From NCBI RefSeq assembly GCF_027980145.1, contig NZ_JAMZNK010000008.1, positions 62,001 through 126,000 of the forward strand: DNA of 64,000 nt, in the 5' to 3' direction. Numbering within the stretch: position 1 is the first letter of the stretch; each line of letters begins with the position of its first letter. The position numbers were made by a program, and so were the translations under genes. The notes below the pieces were generated by a model. It saw nothing but the letters and a program-made list of their open reading frames with translations. It had not been told where the DNA came from and made no database searches. Of this stretch, positions 16,823-25,045 are shown one piece after another. This stretch comes from Flavobacterium azizsancarii. Its GTDB lineage: Bacteria; Bacteroidota; Bacteroidia; Flavobacteriales; Flavobacteriaceae.

Positions 16823-18457
16823 TTACTTCTCGATCTCTCTCATAGAATCCATTTTTTTATGCGCAAGGAAACCTGCTACATCTTCAAAATGTTCCTTAAC
16901 ACGTTTGTTTCCAAACTCAAAAACTTTAGTCGCTAATCCGTCAAGGAAATCACGATCGTGAGAAACCAGGATTAAAGTTCCGTCAAAGTCACGCAATGCA
17001 TCTTTAATAATATCTTTAGTCTTCATATCAAGGTGATTTGAAGGCTCATCGAGAATTAATAAGTTAACCGGTTCCAACAATAATTTTATCATTGCCAAAC
17101 GCGTTTTTTCACCACCGGAAAGTACTTTTACTTTCTTGGTAATATCATCGCCCTGAAACATAAAAGCTCCAAGAATATTTTTTATTTGTGTACGGACATC
17201 TCCAACTGCAATTGCATCAATAGTTTCAAAAATTGTAGCATTTTCATCTAATAAAGAAGCCTGGTTTTGGGCAAAATATCCAATTTGAGAATTGTGCCCT
17301 ATTTCAACACTTCCTTCATCGATACCAATCTCTTTCATGATCGCTTTGATCATGGTTGATTTTCCTTCACCATTTTTACCTACAAAAGCCACTTTTTCTC
17401 CTCTTTCTATAACAATATTAGCATCTTTAAAAACTACATGATCGCCATATGATTTAGAAAGTTCTTTTACCACTACAGGATATTGACCTGAACGTGCTGC
17501 CGGTGGGAATTTAAGTTTCAATGCTGAGTTATCTACTTCATCAACTTGTACGATCACTAATTTCTCAAGCATCTTAACGCGGGACTGGACTGCATCTGTT
17601 TTAGAAAAAGTTCCTTTGAACCTATCAATAAACGTTCTGTTATCTGCAATCATTCTTTGTTGCTCATCATATGCTTTTTGCTGGTGTACACGACGGTCTT
17701 TTCTTAACTCTAAATAGTGAGAATATTTTGCTTTATAATCGTAGATTCTTCCCATTGTAACCTCGATAGTACGATTTGTAATGTTGTCTACAAATGCTCT
17801 ATCGTGCGAAATTACCACAACTGCTTTTGCTGAATTAATCAAAAAATCCTCTAACCACTGGATACTTTCAATATCCATGTGATTGGTTGGCTCATCTAAT
17901 AAAATTAAATCAGGTTTACGCAAAAGAATTTTCGCCAATTCGATACGCATTCTCCATCCTCCTGAAAACTCAGAAGTCTGACGTGTAAAATCTTCACGTT
18001 CAAAACCTAAACCAACTAAAATCTTCTCAACTTCGGCTTCGTAATTTACTTCTTCAATAGCATAAAATTTCTCGCTTAAGTCAGAAACTCTTTCGATTAA
18101 TTTCATATAAGCATCGCTTTCATAATCTGTACGAACAGTCAATTGCTCATTGATCTCATCTATTTCAGCTTTCATTTGAAAAATTTCACCAAATGCCTTT
18201 GATGCCTCTTCCATTACAGTCGAACCATCTTTAGTTAACAAATGCTGAGGCAAATAAGCTACAACTGCATCTTTTGGAGCAGAGATACTTCCGGTTGAAG
18301 GTTTGCTTTGTCCTGCAATTATTTTTAAAAGTGTCGATTTTCCCGCACCATTTTTACCCATAAGGGCAATTTTATCATTTTCATTTATAGCAAAAGAAAC
18401 ATCGCTAAATAATGTAGTTCCACCAAACTGAACCGAAATATCGTTAACTGTAATCAT
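16823..18457 (-). CDS. ABC-F family ATPase (ribosome-associated)
   Basis: 544 residues, soluble, two fused ATP-binding domains. Domain 1: Walker A GKNGAGKST (about 34-42), signature SEFSGGWRMRIELA, Walker B LILLDEPTNHMD. Linker of about 80 residues rich in charged helix (LRKDRRVHQQKAYDEQQRM). Domain 2: Walker A GKNGEGKST, signature LSGGEKTRLAMIKL, Walker B LLILDEPSNHLD. No membrane segments. ABC-F proteins bind the ribosomal E-site and act in translation or antibiotic protection; this one resembles the housekeeping YbiT/Uup kind rather than a resistance type. It has its own promoter (18522-18551) and terminator. Confidence 0.92.
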   Translation of the reverse strand: MITVNDISVQFGGTTLFSDVSFAINENDKIALMGKNGAGKSTLLKIIAGQSKPSTGSISAPKDAVVAYLPQHLLTKDGSTVMEEASKAFGEIFQMKAEIDEINEQLTVRTDYESDAYMKLIERVSDLSEKFYAIEEVNYEAEVEKILVGLGFEREDFTRQTSEFSGGWRMRIELAKILLRKPDLILLDEPTNHMDIESIQWLEDFLINSAKAVVVISHDRAFVDNITNRTIEVTMGRIYDYKAKYSHYLELRKDRRVHQQKAYDEQQRMIADNRTFIDRFKGTFSKTDAVQSRVKMLEKLVIVQVDEVDNSALKLKFPPAARSGQYPVVVKELSKSYGDHVVFKDANIVIERGEKVAFVGKNGEGKSTMIKAIMKEIGIDEGSVEIGHNSQIGYFAQNQASLLDENATIFETIDAIAVGDVRTQIKNILGAFMFQGDDITKKVKVLSGGEKTRLAMIKLLLEPVNLLILDEPSNHLDMKTKDIIKDALRDFDGTLILVSHDRDFLDGLATKVFEFGNKRVKEHFEDVAGFLAHKKMDSMREIEK

Positions 18458-18521
18458 TTAGATTTTTAGATTTTAGACTGCTCAGATTTTACATTTCCGG
18501 GCAAGTATTTTTTTGAAAGCG

Positions 18522-18551
18522 CAAAGATAGATTAATTAGACTATTAGGCAA
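18522..18551 (-). promoter_or_regulatory. Promoter of the ABC-F gene
   Basis: Minus-strand TTG (18549-18551) and TATCTTTG (18522-18529) are 19 bp apart; leader to the ATG about 60 nt. Confidence 0.65.
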
Positions 18552-18659
18552 TACTATTTTAGACTACGGACATCTTCTGATTTTTAATTTACACCTATAT
18601 TCTTACATTTTTTAAAAATTTAGCCTTATCTTGTATAAGAATTTAAAAATCAGCAAAAT

Positions 18660-19103
18660 ATGAGAACGAAATTAAAGTTGACTATATGTCTAATTGCAGG
18701 ATTAATATTTGGACTTTCTGCAAATGCGCAAAAAACTGTAATTAAAAAAGAAGCTTTGCCCGCAAACGCACAAACCTTCCTGAAAACTCACTTTGGGTCG
18801 AAGAAACCAAGTTATGTATTGCAAGACAAAGAAATTCTTTCTACAGAATACAAAGTTCAATTTGACAATAAACTTGAAATCGAATTTGATAAAAAAGGAA
18901 ACTGGAAAGAAGTAGATGCAAAAGGCGCTAAAATTCCCGCATCCATTATCCCTAAAAAAATCGCTTCTTATGTAAAAACCAATTTTCCCAAAGAAAAAAT
19001 AACCAAAATAGAAATAGGAACTTTTGGTTATGAAACGAAACTAACCAACGATTTAGAATTAAAATTTAATCTAAAAGGAGATTTTACCAAAATCGATAAA
19101 TAG
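18660..19103 (+). CDS. PepSY-like (DUF2874) secreted protein
   Basis: 147 residues with signal peptide MRTKLKLTICLIAGLIFGLSANA. The mature part has two PepSY-like repeats: LPANAQTFLKTHF ... YKVQFDNKLEIEFDKKGNWKEVDAKG and IPKKIASYVKTNF ... YETKLTNDLELKFNLKGDFTKIDK. This is the putative beta-lactamase-inhibitor-like PepSY family of Bacteroidota periplasmic proteins; no function is established. A paralogue follows 23 bp downstream, so the two form an operon that arose by tandem duplication. Confidence 0.8.
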   Translation: MRTKLKLTICLIAGLIFGLSANAQKTVIKKEALPANAQTFLKTHFGSKKPSYVLQDKEILSTEYKVQFDNKLEIEFDKKGNWKEVDAKGAKIPASIIPKKIASYVKTNFPKEKITKIEIGTFGYETKLTNDLELKFNLKGDFTKIDK

Positions 19104-19126
19104 CATATAACTTAAATAATACAATC

Positions 19127-19591
19127 ATGAAAAAAATAATCTTAACTCTTGTTACTGCTGTATCACTTCTATTTTTGGCCACAGCTTGCGATAGTGGCGA
19201 GGACGGCAATCATGACTCTGTAATCAGCGCTGCAGATTTACCAAAATCAGCAAGTGCATTTGTCACCACTTACTTTCCCGGTATCACTTATTTGACCGTA
19301 AAAAAACACAATATCCCAGAGAGCGACGGATCTGTTTATGAGGTAAAACTTAGCAATAATTTCGAAATTGATTTTGATGCAAATGGAAACTGGATAGACA
19401 TTGACGGAAACAACCAGCCGATTCCCGCAGATCTGATTTCTGAAAAGATACAAAACTATCTAACGGCTAATTATCCCAATCAATTTGTAACATCAATCGA
19501 TAATGAGAAAACCTCTATTGAAGTAGAACTTTCTAACAATATAGAACTCGTTTTTGATCTTCAGGGAAATTTTATTAGAATTGATAAATAA
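19127..19591 (+). CDS. PepSY-like (DUF2874) lipoprotein
   Basis: 154 residues. The N-terminus MKKIILTLVTAVSLLFLATAC ends in a lipobox, so unlike its neighbour this copy is lipid-anchored (Cys21). It has the same two-repeat form: LPKSASAFVTTYF ... YEVKLSNNFEIDFDANGNWIDIDG and ISEKIQNYLTANYP ... IEVELSNNIELVFDLQGNFIRIDK. Both copies end in a near-identical F-x-I/R-IDK sequence. Same operon as the upstream paralogue; followed by a bidirectional terminator. Confidence 0.8.
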   Translation: MKKIILTLVTAVSLLFLATACDSGEDGNHDSVISAADLPKSASAFVTTYFPGITYLTVKKHNIPESDGSVYEVKLSNNFEIDFDANGNWIDIDGNNQPIPADLISEKIQNYLTANYPNQFVTSIDNEKTSIEVELSNNIELVFDLQGNFIRIDK

Positions 19592-19605
19592 CCATATTAA
19601 AAACA

Positions 19606-19642
19606 AAACCCCTCAATTATTAGAAATTGAGGGGTTTGTTTT
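19606..19642. terminator. Bidirectional terminator
   Basis: AAACCCCTCAATT pairs with AATTGAGGGGTTT (19625-19637), followed by a T-run and preceded by A-rich sequence. It serves the PepSY pair (+) and the GlmU-like gene (-). Confidence 0.88.
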
Positions 19643-19643
19643 T

Positions 19644-20819
19644 TTAGTCTTTTCTCCACTTTTTAGTTTCCTCAAAAATGTGTTCCAGAATTGCTGATTC
19701 CGTTTCGTCGAAATCTATATTTCTTCGTCCCATAACTAATTTTGCAGTTTCAAAAGCTTTTTTGGTTACATAAGTTGTAAAACCTGCTGCTCCTCCCCAG
19801 GAAAAACTAGGGACAAAATTGCGGGGAAAACCACTTCCAAAAATATTAGCGCTCACTCCTACTACAGTTCCGGTATTGAACATCGTATTAATTCCGCATT
19901 TACTATGATCACCCATCATTAAACCACAAAACTGAAGTCCTGTTTTAGCAAAACCTTCGGTTTCATAACTCCATAACTTCACTTCTTCGTAGTTGTTTTT
20001 CAGGTTCGAATTATTGGTATCTGCTCCAATATTGCACCATTCGCCCAAAACCGAATCCCCTAAGAATCCGTCATGCCCTTTATTTGAATTGGCGAACAGA
20101 ACTGAATTTTTAACTTCTCCGCCAATTCTTGATCCCGGACCAACTGTTGTTGCTCCGTAAACTTTAGCATTGAGTTTTACCTGTGCATTTTCGCACAAAG
20201 CAAAAGGACCGCGAATTACGGTTCCTTCCATGATTTCGCTATTCTTTCCTATATATATAGGACCGTTGGATGCATTTAGGGTTACAAACTCTAATTTTGC
20301 ACCTTCTTCAATAAATACATTTTCGGGAGCGATAACATTTACGCTTTTCGGGATTGGCTGTGATTTTCTGTCTTCGGTCAAATAAATAAAATCCTCCCGA
20401 ATCGCAGCATCATTTTTAGAAAAGATATCCCACGTATGTTCTACAGTTAAAACATTTTCGTTGTACTGAATAATTTCGTACGTATCAAAATCAACTTCTT
20501 CCTGATTTTCTGTTGTAAAAAAAGCAATTACATCATCGCCTTTAAAAATTGCCTGATTGGCTGTAAGATCAGAAACCATTTCTGCAAGAGTATCATTTGG
20601 TAAATACGCTGCATTGATCATTATGTTTTCTTCTAATTCTACCATTGGAAATTTCTCTGCCAGATAATCTTCGGTAATAGTGGTAATAGTCGAACCTAAA
20701 CGCGCCTCCCATTTCTGGCGAATTGTCATTATTCCGATTAATATATCAGCAACAGGTCTTGTAAAGGTAAAAGGTAACAAAGCATTCCGGACGGGACCGT
20801 CAAAAAGAATGTAATTCAT
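19644..20819 (-). CDS. GlmU-family putative sugar nucleotidyltransferase
   Basis: 391 residues. The N-terminus MNYILFDGPVRNALLPFTFTRPVADI is typical of the Bacteroidota GlmU-like family, in which the usual G-x-G-T-R-x nucleotidyl loop is replaced by L-F-D plus TRP. The second half (about 175-330) is a left-handed beta-helix: IYIGKNSEIMEGTVIRGP, then KVYGATTVGPGSRIGGEV and GMINTMFNTGTVVG-like hexad repeats. It probably makes or acetylates a sugar nucleotide for the envelope, but the substrate is unknown and true GlmU activity should not be assumed. A TAACTTTG element (minus strand 20869-20876) may be its -7 box. Monocistronic. Confidence 0.78.
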   Translation of the reverse strand: MNYILFDGPVRNALLPFTFTRPVADILIGIMTIRQKWEARLGSTITTITEDYLAEKFPMVELEENIMINAAYLPNDTLAEMVSDLTANQAIFKGDDVIAFFTTENQEEVDFDTYEIIQYNENVLTVEHTWDIFSKNDAAIREDFIYLTEDRKSQPIPKSVNVIAPENVFIEEGAKLEFVTLNASNGPIYIGKNSEIMEGTVIRGPFALCENAQVKLNAKVYGATTVGPGSRIGGEVKNSVLFANSNKGHDGFLGDSVLGEWCNIGADTNNSNLKNNYEEVKLWSYETEGFAKTGLQFCGLMMGDHSKCGINTMFNTGTVVGVSANIFGSGFPRNFVPSFSWGGAAGFTTYVTKKAFETAKLVMGRRNIDFDETESAILEHIFEETKKWRKD

Positions 20820-21126
20820 AAATATTAAATTTGGAAACTTGTTAAAATCTTGATTTGGTTATCGCGATCAAAGTTACAAATATTTTTTTTGTTCTATTAA
20901 AAGTACTCTTATTCAAAATAAGAAAATAATTGCATTTTTTTTAAACCTATTTTTTATATTGATAATCATTTAACCAAAAAGTGCGCAAAGTTTATATTAT
21001 TACGTTTTTGCAAAAAAGTAAAGTTCGCAAAGCTTTATATAGATTTAGCTTGCGAACTTTGTGTTTTCTAAATATAATACCAGATAAAAATCTTTGCGCA
21101 ATTTGCGATTAAATTTTACAATTCCA
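20820..21126. other. Gene-free region with a hairpin repeat
   Basis: No ORF with coding character. It holds the presumed promoter of the GlmU-like gene and, at 21020-21060, a hairpin: AAAGTTCGCAAAGCT with AGCTTGCGAACTTT (one bulged A). Similar GCAAAG/TTGCGAAC sequences recur near 37216-37315 and 50224-50295, so this is a dispersed repeat. Confidence 0.7.
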
Positions 21127-21155
21127 TAAAAAAAGCCTTCCGATTGGAAGGCTTT
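21127..21155 (-). terminator. Terminator of rpmE2
   Basis: AAAGCCTTCC (21132-21141) pairs exactly with GGAAGGCTTT (21146-21155); A-run to the left gives the U-tract. Confidence 0.88.
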
Positions 21156-21177
21156 ATATAAGTAAAAACAGCTTTTA

Positions 21178-21429
21178 TTATTTAGCGTGTTTTGCATATT
21201 TAGTTTTAAATTTATCAATACGTCCTGCAGTATCGATAAGTTTAGATTTACCAGTATAAAAAGGGTGAGATGTTCTAGAAATCTCCATTTTTACAACTGG
21301 ATACTCAACTCCATCAACTTCAATTGTTTCTCTTGTATCTGCAGTAGATTTAGTGATAAAAATTTCGTCATTTGACATGTCTTTAAATGCAACTAATCTG
21401 TAATTTTCTGGGTGAATTCCTTTTTTCAT
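21178..21429 (-). CDS. rpmE2: 50S ribosomal protein L31 type B
   Basis: 83 residues beginning [19 protein letters not shown] and containing [21 protein letters not shown]. There is no Cys in the protein, so it is the zinc-free type B form of L31. In organisms with both forms type B replaces the zinc form in zinc limitation; only this copy is seen here. Its promoter (21547-21576) predicts an unusually long leader of about 115 nt. Monocistronic, with a strong terminator. Confidence 0.96.
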   Translation of the reverse strand: MKKGIHPENYRLVAFKDMSNDEIFITKSTADTRETIEVDGVEYPVVKMEISRTSHPFYTGKSKLIDTAGRIDKFKTKYAKHAK

Positions 21430-21546
21430 CTTTTCTTTTATTTATTGTTTAGAGCATTTTTATTTTGAAGCTTTTTCGTGGTTAGAAAAAGGTGTAAACA
21501 AAGGATACTCTTTTTTTGTTTAAAAATTTAATTATTTTTGAGTGTG

Positions 21547-21576
21547 CAAATTTACAATTCTTTTTTAATAAACAAA
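21547..21576 (-). promoter_or_regulatory. Promoter of rpmE2
   Basis: Minus-strand TTTG (21573-21576) and TAAATTTG (21547-21554) are 18 bp apart. The predicted transcript starts more than 110 nt before the rpmE2 ATG, leaving room for a regulatory leader. Confidence 0.7.
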
Positions 21577-21673
21577 CATTTAGTACACTTTTTTTAGTAA
21601 AATTCAAAAAGCTTTTTTTCTCTCTCATTATATTGGGAATTGCTATATTTGTGGATTAATAAATCATCGTTTT

Positions 21674-22216
21674 ATGAAAAAAAATACTTCTCCTGCTAAA
21701 TCATCAATTATATATGGTGTTTTGTTTGGTGTTATCATGGTTTTAGAATTCGTGGTTATGTATATAATTGGTATGAAATCACTGGTAAATTCTAGTGCCG
21801 GCTCAATTGTAAACATTGCGAACTATCTTATTTTACCAATCCTGTTTATATATATAGGTTGTACTAATTATAAGAAAAACGTAAACAACGGATTCATTTC
21901 TTTTAGTGAGTGCTTAAAAATTGGAATTTCGATCACGTTTGTTGCTGCTTTTGTCTATGCAGCGTTCAGCGTTATATTTAATTTCATTTTCCCAGAGTTC
22001 ATCAACGAAATGATTGACATTTCGAAAGAAGGAATGCTGGCTAAAAATCCTGAAATGACGGCCAAAGAAATGGAGATGGGAGTCGAAATGATAAAAAAAT
22101 TCATGAACCCGTTTATTGTTTTCCCTGTAACACTTGTTATGTACTCTTTCTTCGGATTATTGTATTCATCTCTTATAGGGGCAATTATTAAGAATAACAA
22201 TCCTCAAAGTTTATAA
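21674..22216 (+). CDS. DUF4199 domain-containing membrane protein
   Basis: 180 residues with four membrane helices (about 12-32, 44-60, 82-104 and 148-172). The pattern SIIYGVLFGVIMVLEF, the short NYKKNVNNGFISFSECLKIGISIT loop and the acidic stretch between helices 3 and 4 are those of DUF4199, a Bacteroidota family of unknown role usually located before a family 2 glycosyltransferase, as here (8 bp gap). A TATATTTG -7 box lies at 21644-21651. It opens the envelope operon that runs to 27912. Confidence 0.85.
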   Translation: MKKNTSPAKSSIIYGVLFGVIMVLEFVVMYIIGMKSLVNSSAGSIVNIANYLILPILFIYIGCTNYKKNVNNGFISFSECLKIGISITFVAAFVYAAFSVIFNFIFPEFINEMIDISKEGMLAKNPEMTAKEMEMGVEMIKKFMNPFIVFPVTLVMYSFFGLLYSSLIGAIIKNNNPQSL

Positions 22217-22224
22217 AAAATTAA

Positions 22225-23181
22225 ATGAATTTATCTATACTTATACCGCTTCTAAATGAGGAGGAATCACTAAAAGAACTCTATTCCTGGATTATTAAAG
22301 TGATGCAATCTAACAATTACTCTTATGAAATCATTTTTGTAGATGATGGAAGTACAGATGATTCCTGGAATATTATCGAGAGTTTTTCTAACGAAAACCC
22401 AAATGTAAAGGGTATTCGTTTCATGAAGAACTTTGGAAAATCACAGGCTTTACATGCTGGTTTTGCAAAAGCACAAGGTGATGTTATTATTACAATGGAT
22501 GCCGATTTGCAGGATAGTCCGGACGAAATTCCGGGATTATACGAAATGATTACCAAAGAAAAATTTGATTTAGTTTCAGGCTGGAAAAAGAAACGTTACG
22601 ACTCTGTTGTAGCAAAAAACCTTCCGTCTAAACTTTTTAACTGGGCAGCCAGAAAAACTTCCGGAGTTGAGTTGAACGATTTTAACTGTGGATTAAAAGC
22701 TTACAAAAATACGGTTGTAAAAAACATTGAAGTTTCGGGCGAAATGCACCGATACATTCCTGTTTTGGCAAAAAATGCCGGTTTTAATAAAATTGGCGAA
22801 AAAGTAGTTATTCACCAGGCTCGAAAATATGGTGAAACCAAATTTGGAATGGAGCGTTTTATAAACGGTTTCCTGGATTTGATTACGATTTGGTTTTTAT
22901 CGCGATTCGGAAAAAGACCAATGCACTTGTTTGGTGCAATGGGATCTGTAATGTTCATCATTGGATTTTTATTGGCAGGTTATGTTGGAATTTCGAAATT
23001 ATACCATATGTATAACGGAATGAAATACAGTTTAATCACCAGTAACCCTTGGTTTTTTATTGCTTTGACAACTATGATTTTAGGAACTCAATTATTCCTT
23101 GCAGGTTTTCTGGGAGAAATTATTTTGAGAACTAAAAACAACGAAGCACGTTATAAAGTAGCACGAGAAGTTAATTTTTAA
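22225..23181 (+). CDS. Family 2 glycosyltransferase, DPM1/GtrB type
   Basis: 318 residues. GT-A domain with VDDGSTDDSW (about 40-49), the DxD motif in TMDADLQDSPDEIP (about 91-104), and HQARKYGETKFGMERF after the acceptor region; two C-terminal membrane helices (about 233-258 and 272-300). This layout is that of the polyprenyl-phosphate sugar transferases of the DPM1/GtrB group, which load a sugar on undecaprenyl phosphate at the inner face of the membrane. Second gene of the operon. Confidence 0.88.
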   Translation: MNLSILIPLLNEEESLKELYSWIIKVMQSNNYSYEIIFVDDGSTDDSWNIIESFSNENPNVKGIRFMKNFGKSQALHAGFAKAQGDVIITMDADLQDSPDEIPGLYEMITKEKFDLVSGWKKKRYDSVVAKNLPSKLFNWAARKTSGVELNDFNCGLKAYKNTVVKNIEVSGEMHRYIPVLAKNAGFNKIGEKVVIHQARKYGETKFGMERFINGFLDLITIWFLSRFGKRPMHLFGAMGSVMFIIGFLLAGYVGISKLYHMYNGMKYSLITSNPWFFIALTTMILGTQLFLAGFLGEIILRTKNNEARYKVAREVNF

Positions 23182-23280
23182 CGTGAAGCCCTAGCCCTGA
23201 TGGAAGGGAAAATCCTTTTTTATCCTCCGCGTTGGATAAAAAAGATTGGAATGACAGCAGGAAATAGCTCCTGAAAATTA
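23182..23280 (+). repeat. Structured intergenic repeat, Flavo-1-like candidate
   Basis: Between the glycosyltransferase stop and the mutase gene is a block with AGCCCTAGCCCTGATGGAAG, a hairpin with arms at 23211-23225 and 23234-23247 (AATCCTTTTTTATCC against GGATAAAAAAGATT) and the tail GACAGCAGGAAATAGCTCC. A related block lies at 46191-46262. The shared order and hairpin suggest an RNA element or mobile palindromic repeat; I recall such blocks as common in Flavobacterium. A match to the Flavo-1 RNA family is a guess. Confidence 0.5.
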
Positions 23281-23308
23281 TTATTATTTTAAATATAAAA
23301 ATATACGA

Positions 23309-25039
23309 ATGATGAATATAGCACCTAATATTTTGAATGCTGTAAACGAATGGTTGACTCCTACATTTGACAACGATACACAAGCTGCGGTTAAGGAATT
23401 AATGACCACATCGCCAAAGGAACTTGAGGAAAGTTTTTATAAAAACCTGGAATTTGGAACTGGCGGAATGCGTGGTGTTATGGGTGTTGGAAACAACAGA
23501 ATTAACAAATATACACTTGGGAAAAATACTCAGGGATTATCTGATTATTTGCATCAGGTTTTTCCAAATCAACCTTTAAAAGTAGTTATTGCTTACGATT
23601 GTCGTCATAACAGTAATACTTTAGCGAAGGTTGTAGCAGATGTTTTCTCTGCAAACGGAATTCATGTTTATTTGTTTTCTGACTTACGCCCTACTCCTGA
23701 ATTGTCTTTTGCGCTTAAATATTTAGGCTGTCAATGCGGAATTGTTCTTACGGCATCGCACAATCCTCCGGAATATAACGGTTACAAAGTATACTGGGAA
23801 GATGGCGGACAAATTGTTCCTCCTGAAGATGCTGCAATTATCAATGTAATCGAAAATTTAAATTACGATAAAATCAAATTCAATGCTAACGAAAAGCTGA
23901 TTGAATATATTGATACTGAAATTGACAAAGCATTTATAAAATCATCTATCGAAAACGCAAGTTTTAATACTCCGGCTGCTGCCAAAGACAACTTACAGGT
24001 TGTTTTTACTTCGCTTCACGGAACTTCTATAAAATCTATTCCTGATACTTTATCTCAGGCAGGCTACACTAATGTGCATATTGTTCCGGAACAAGCTGAA
24101 CCAAACGGGGATTTCCCAACAGTAAAATCTCCAAATCCCGAGGAACCGGAAGCTTTGACTATGGCTTTGGCTTTGGCAGACAAAACTAATTCAGATATTG
24201 TTGTTGGAACTGATCCTGATTGTGATCGTTTAGGTGTTGCCGTTAGAAATAATGATGGGAAAATGATTTTGCTTAACGGAAATCAAACCATGATTTTAAT
24301 GACTTCTTTTTTATTGAAACAATGGAAAAAAGCGGGTAAAATTAACGGAAAACAATTCGTAGGTTCTACAATCGTTTCGACTCCAATGATGATGGAACTG
24401 GCAACTAGTTACGGTGTTGAATGCAAAGTAGGTTTAACCGGTTTTAAATGGATCGCTAAAATGATCAAGGACTTCCCGGAACTTGAATTTATTGGCGGTG
24501 GTGAAGAAAGCTTTGGCTTTATGGTTGGCGATGCCGTGAGAGATAAAGATGCTGTTGCAGCTACTTTATTGATCTGCGAAGTTGCGGCTCAGGCAAAAGC
24601 AGCAGGAAGCAGTGTTTATAAAGAACTTTTACAACTTTATGTTGAAAATGGTTTTTATAAAGAATACCTGGTTTCGCTAACTAAAAAAGGAATCGAAGGC
24701 TTACAGGAAATCACTCAGATGATGATTGATTTACGTGAAAATCCTTTGAAAGAAATCAGCGGACAAAGAGTAATTATGGTAGAAGATTATCAATCTTCTA
24801 TTGCTTTGAATTTATTGACCGGCGAAGAAACTACAATGGATATCCCAAAATCTAACGTATTGATTTATTATACTGAAGATGGTTCTAAAATTTGTGCAAG
24901 ACCAAGCGGAACTGAACCTAAAATTAAATTCTACATTAGTGTTAATGCAGAATTAGATTCAGTTACTAATTTTGATGCTGCCGAAAGTTTCTTAGACGAA
25001 AAAATACAAAATATCATTGCAGGAATGCATTTGAAATAA
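23309..25039 (+). CDS. Phosphohexomutase (phosphoglucomutase/phosphomannomutase family)
   Basis: 576 residues. All four functional loops are present: catalytic phosphoserine in LTASHNPPEYNGYK (about residue 148), metal loop DPDCDRLG (about 303-310), sugar-specificity loop GGEESFGF (about 391-398) and phosphate loop RPSGTEPKIKFY near the C-terminus. The length fits the long PGM2-like group. It converts hexose 1-phosphates and 6-phosphates and would feed nucleotide sugars for the glycosyltransferase upstream. Two ATGs (23309, 23312) are possible; the first is used. Confidence 0.92.
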   Translation: MMNIAPNILNAVNEWLTPTFDNDTQAAVKELMTTSPKELEESFYKNLEFGTGGMRGVMGVGNNRINKYTLGKNTQGLSDYLHQVFPNQPLKVVIAYDCRHNSNTLAKVVADVFSANGIHVYLFSDLRPTPELSFALKYLGCQCGIVLTASHNPPEYNGYKVYWEDGGQIVPPEDAAIINVIENLNYDKIKFNANEKLIEYIDTEIDKAFIKSSIENASFNTPAAAKDNLQVVFTSLHGTSIKSIPDTLSQAGYTNVHIVPEQAEPNGDFPTVKSPNPEEPEALTMALALADKTNSDIVVGTDPDCDRLGVAVRNNDGKMILLNGNQTMILMTSFLLKQWKKAGKINGKQFVGSTIVSTPMMMELATSYGVECKVGLTGFKWIAKMIKDFPELEFIGGGEESFGFMVGDAVRDKDAVAATLLICEVAAQAKAAGSSVYKELLQLYVENGFYKEYLVSLTKKGIEGLQEITQMMIDLRENPLKEISGQRVIMVEDYQSSIALNLLTGEETTMDIPKSNVLIYYTEDGSKICARPSGTEPKIKFYISVNAELDSVTNFDAAESFLDEKIQNIIAGMHLK

Positions 25040-25045
25040 AAAATA

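Noticed and set aside
16823..18457. Antibiotic-resistance ABC-F protein
   Set aside because: Linker length and text look like the housekeeping YbiT/Uup type, and there is no leader peptide or mobile context.
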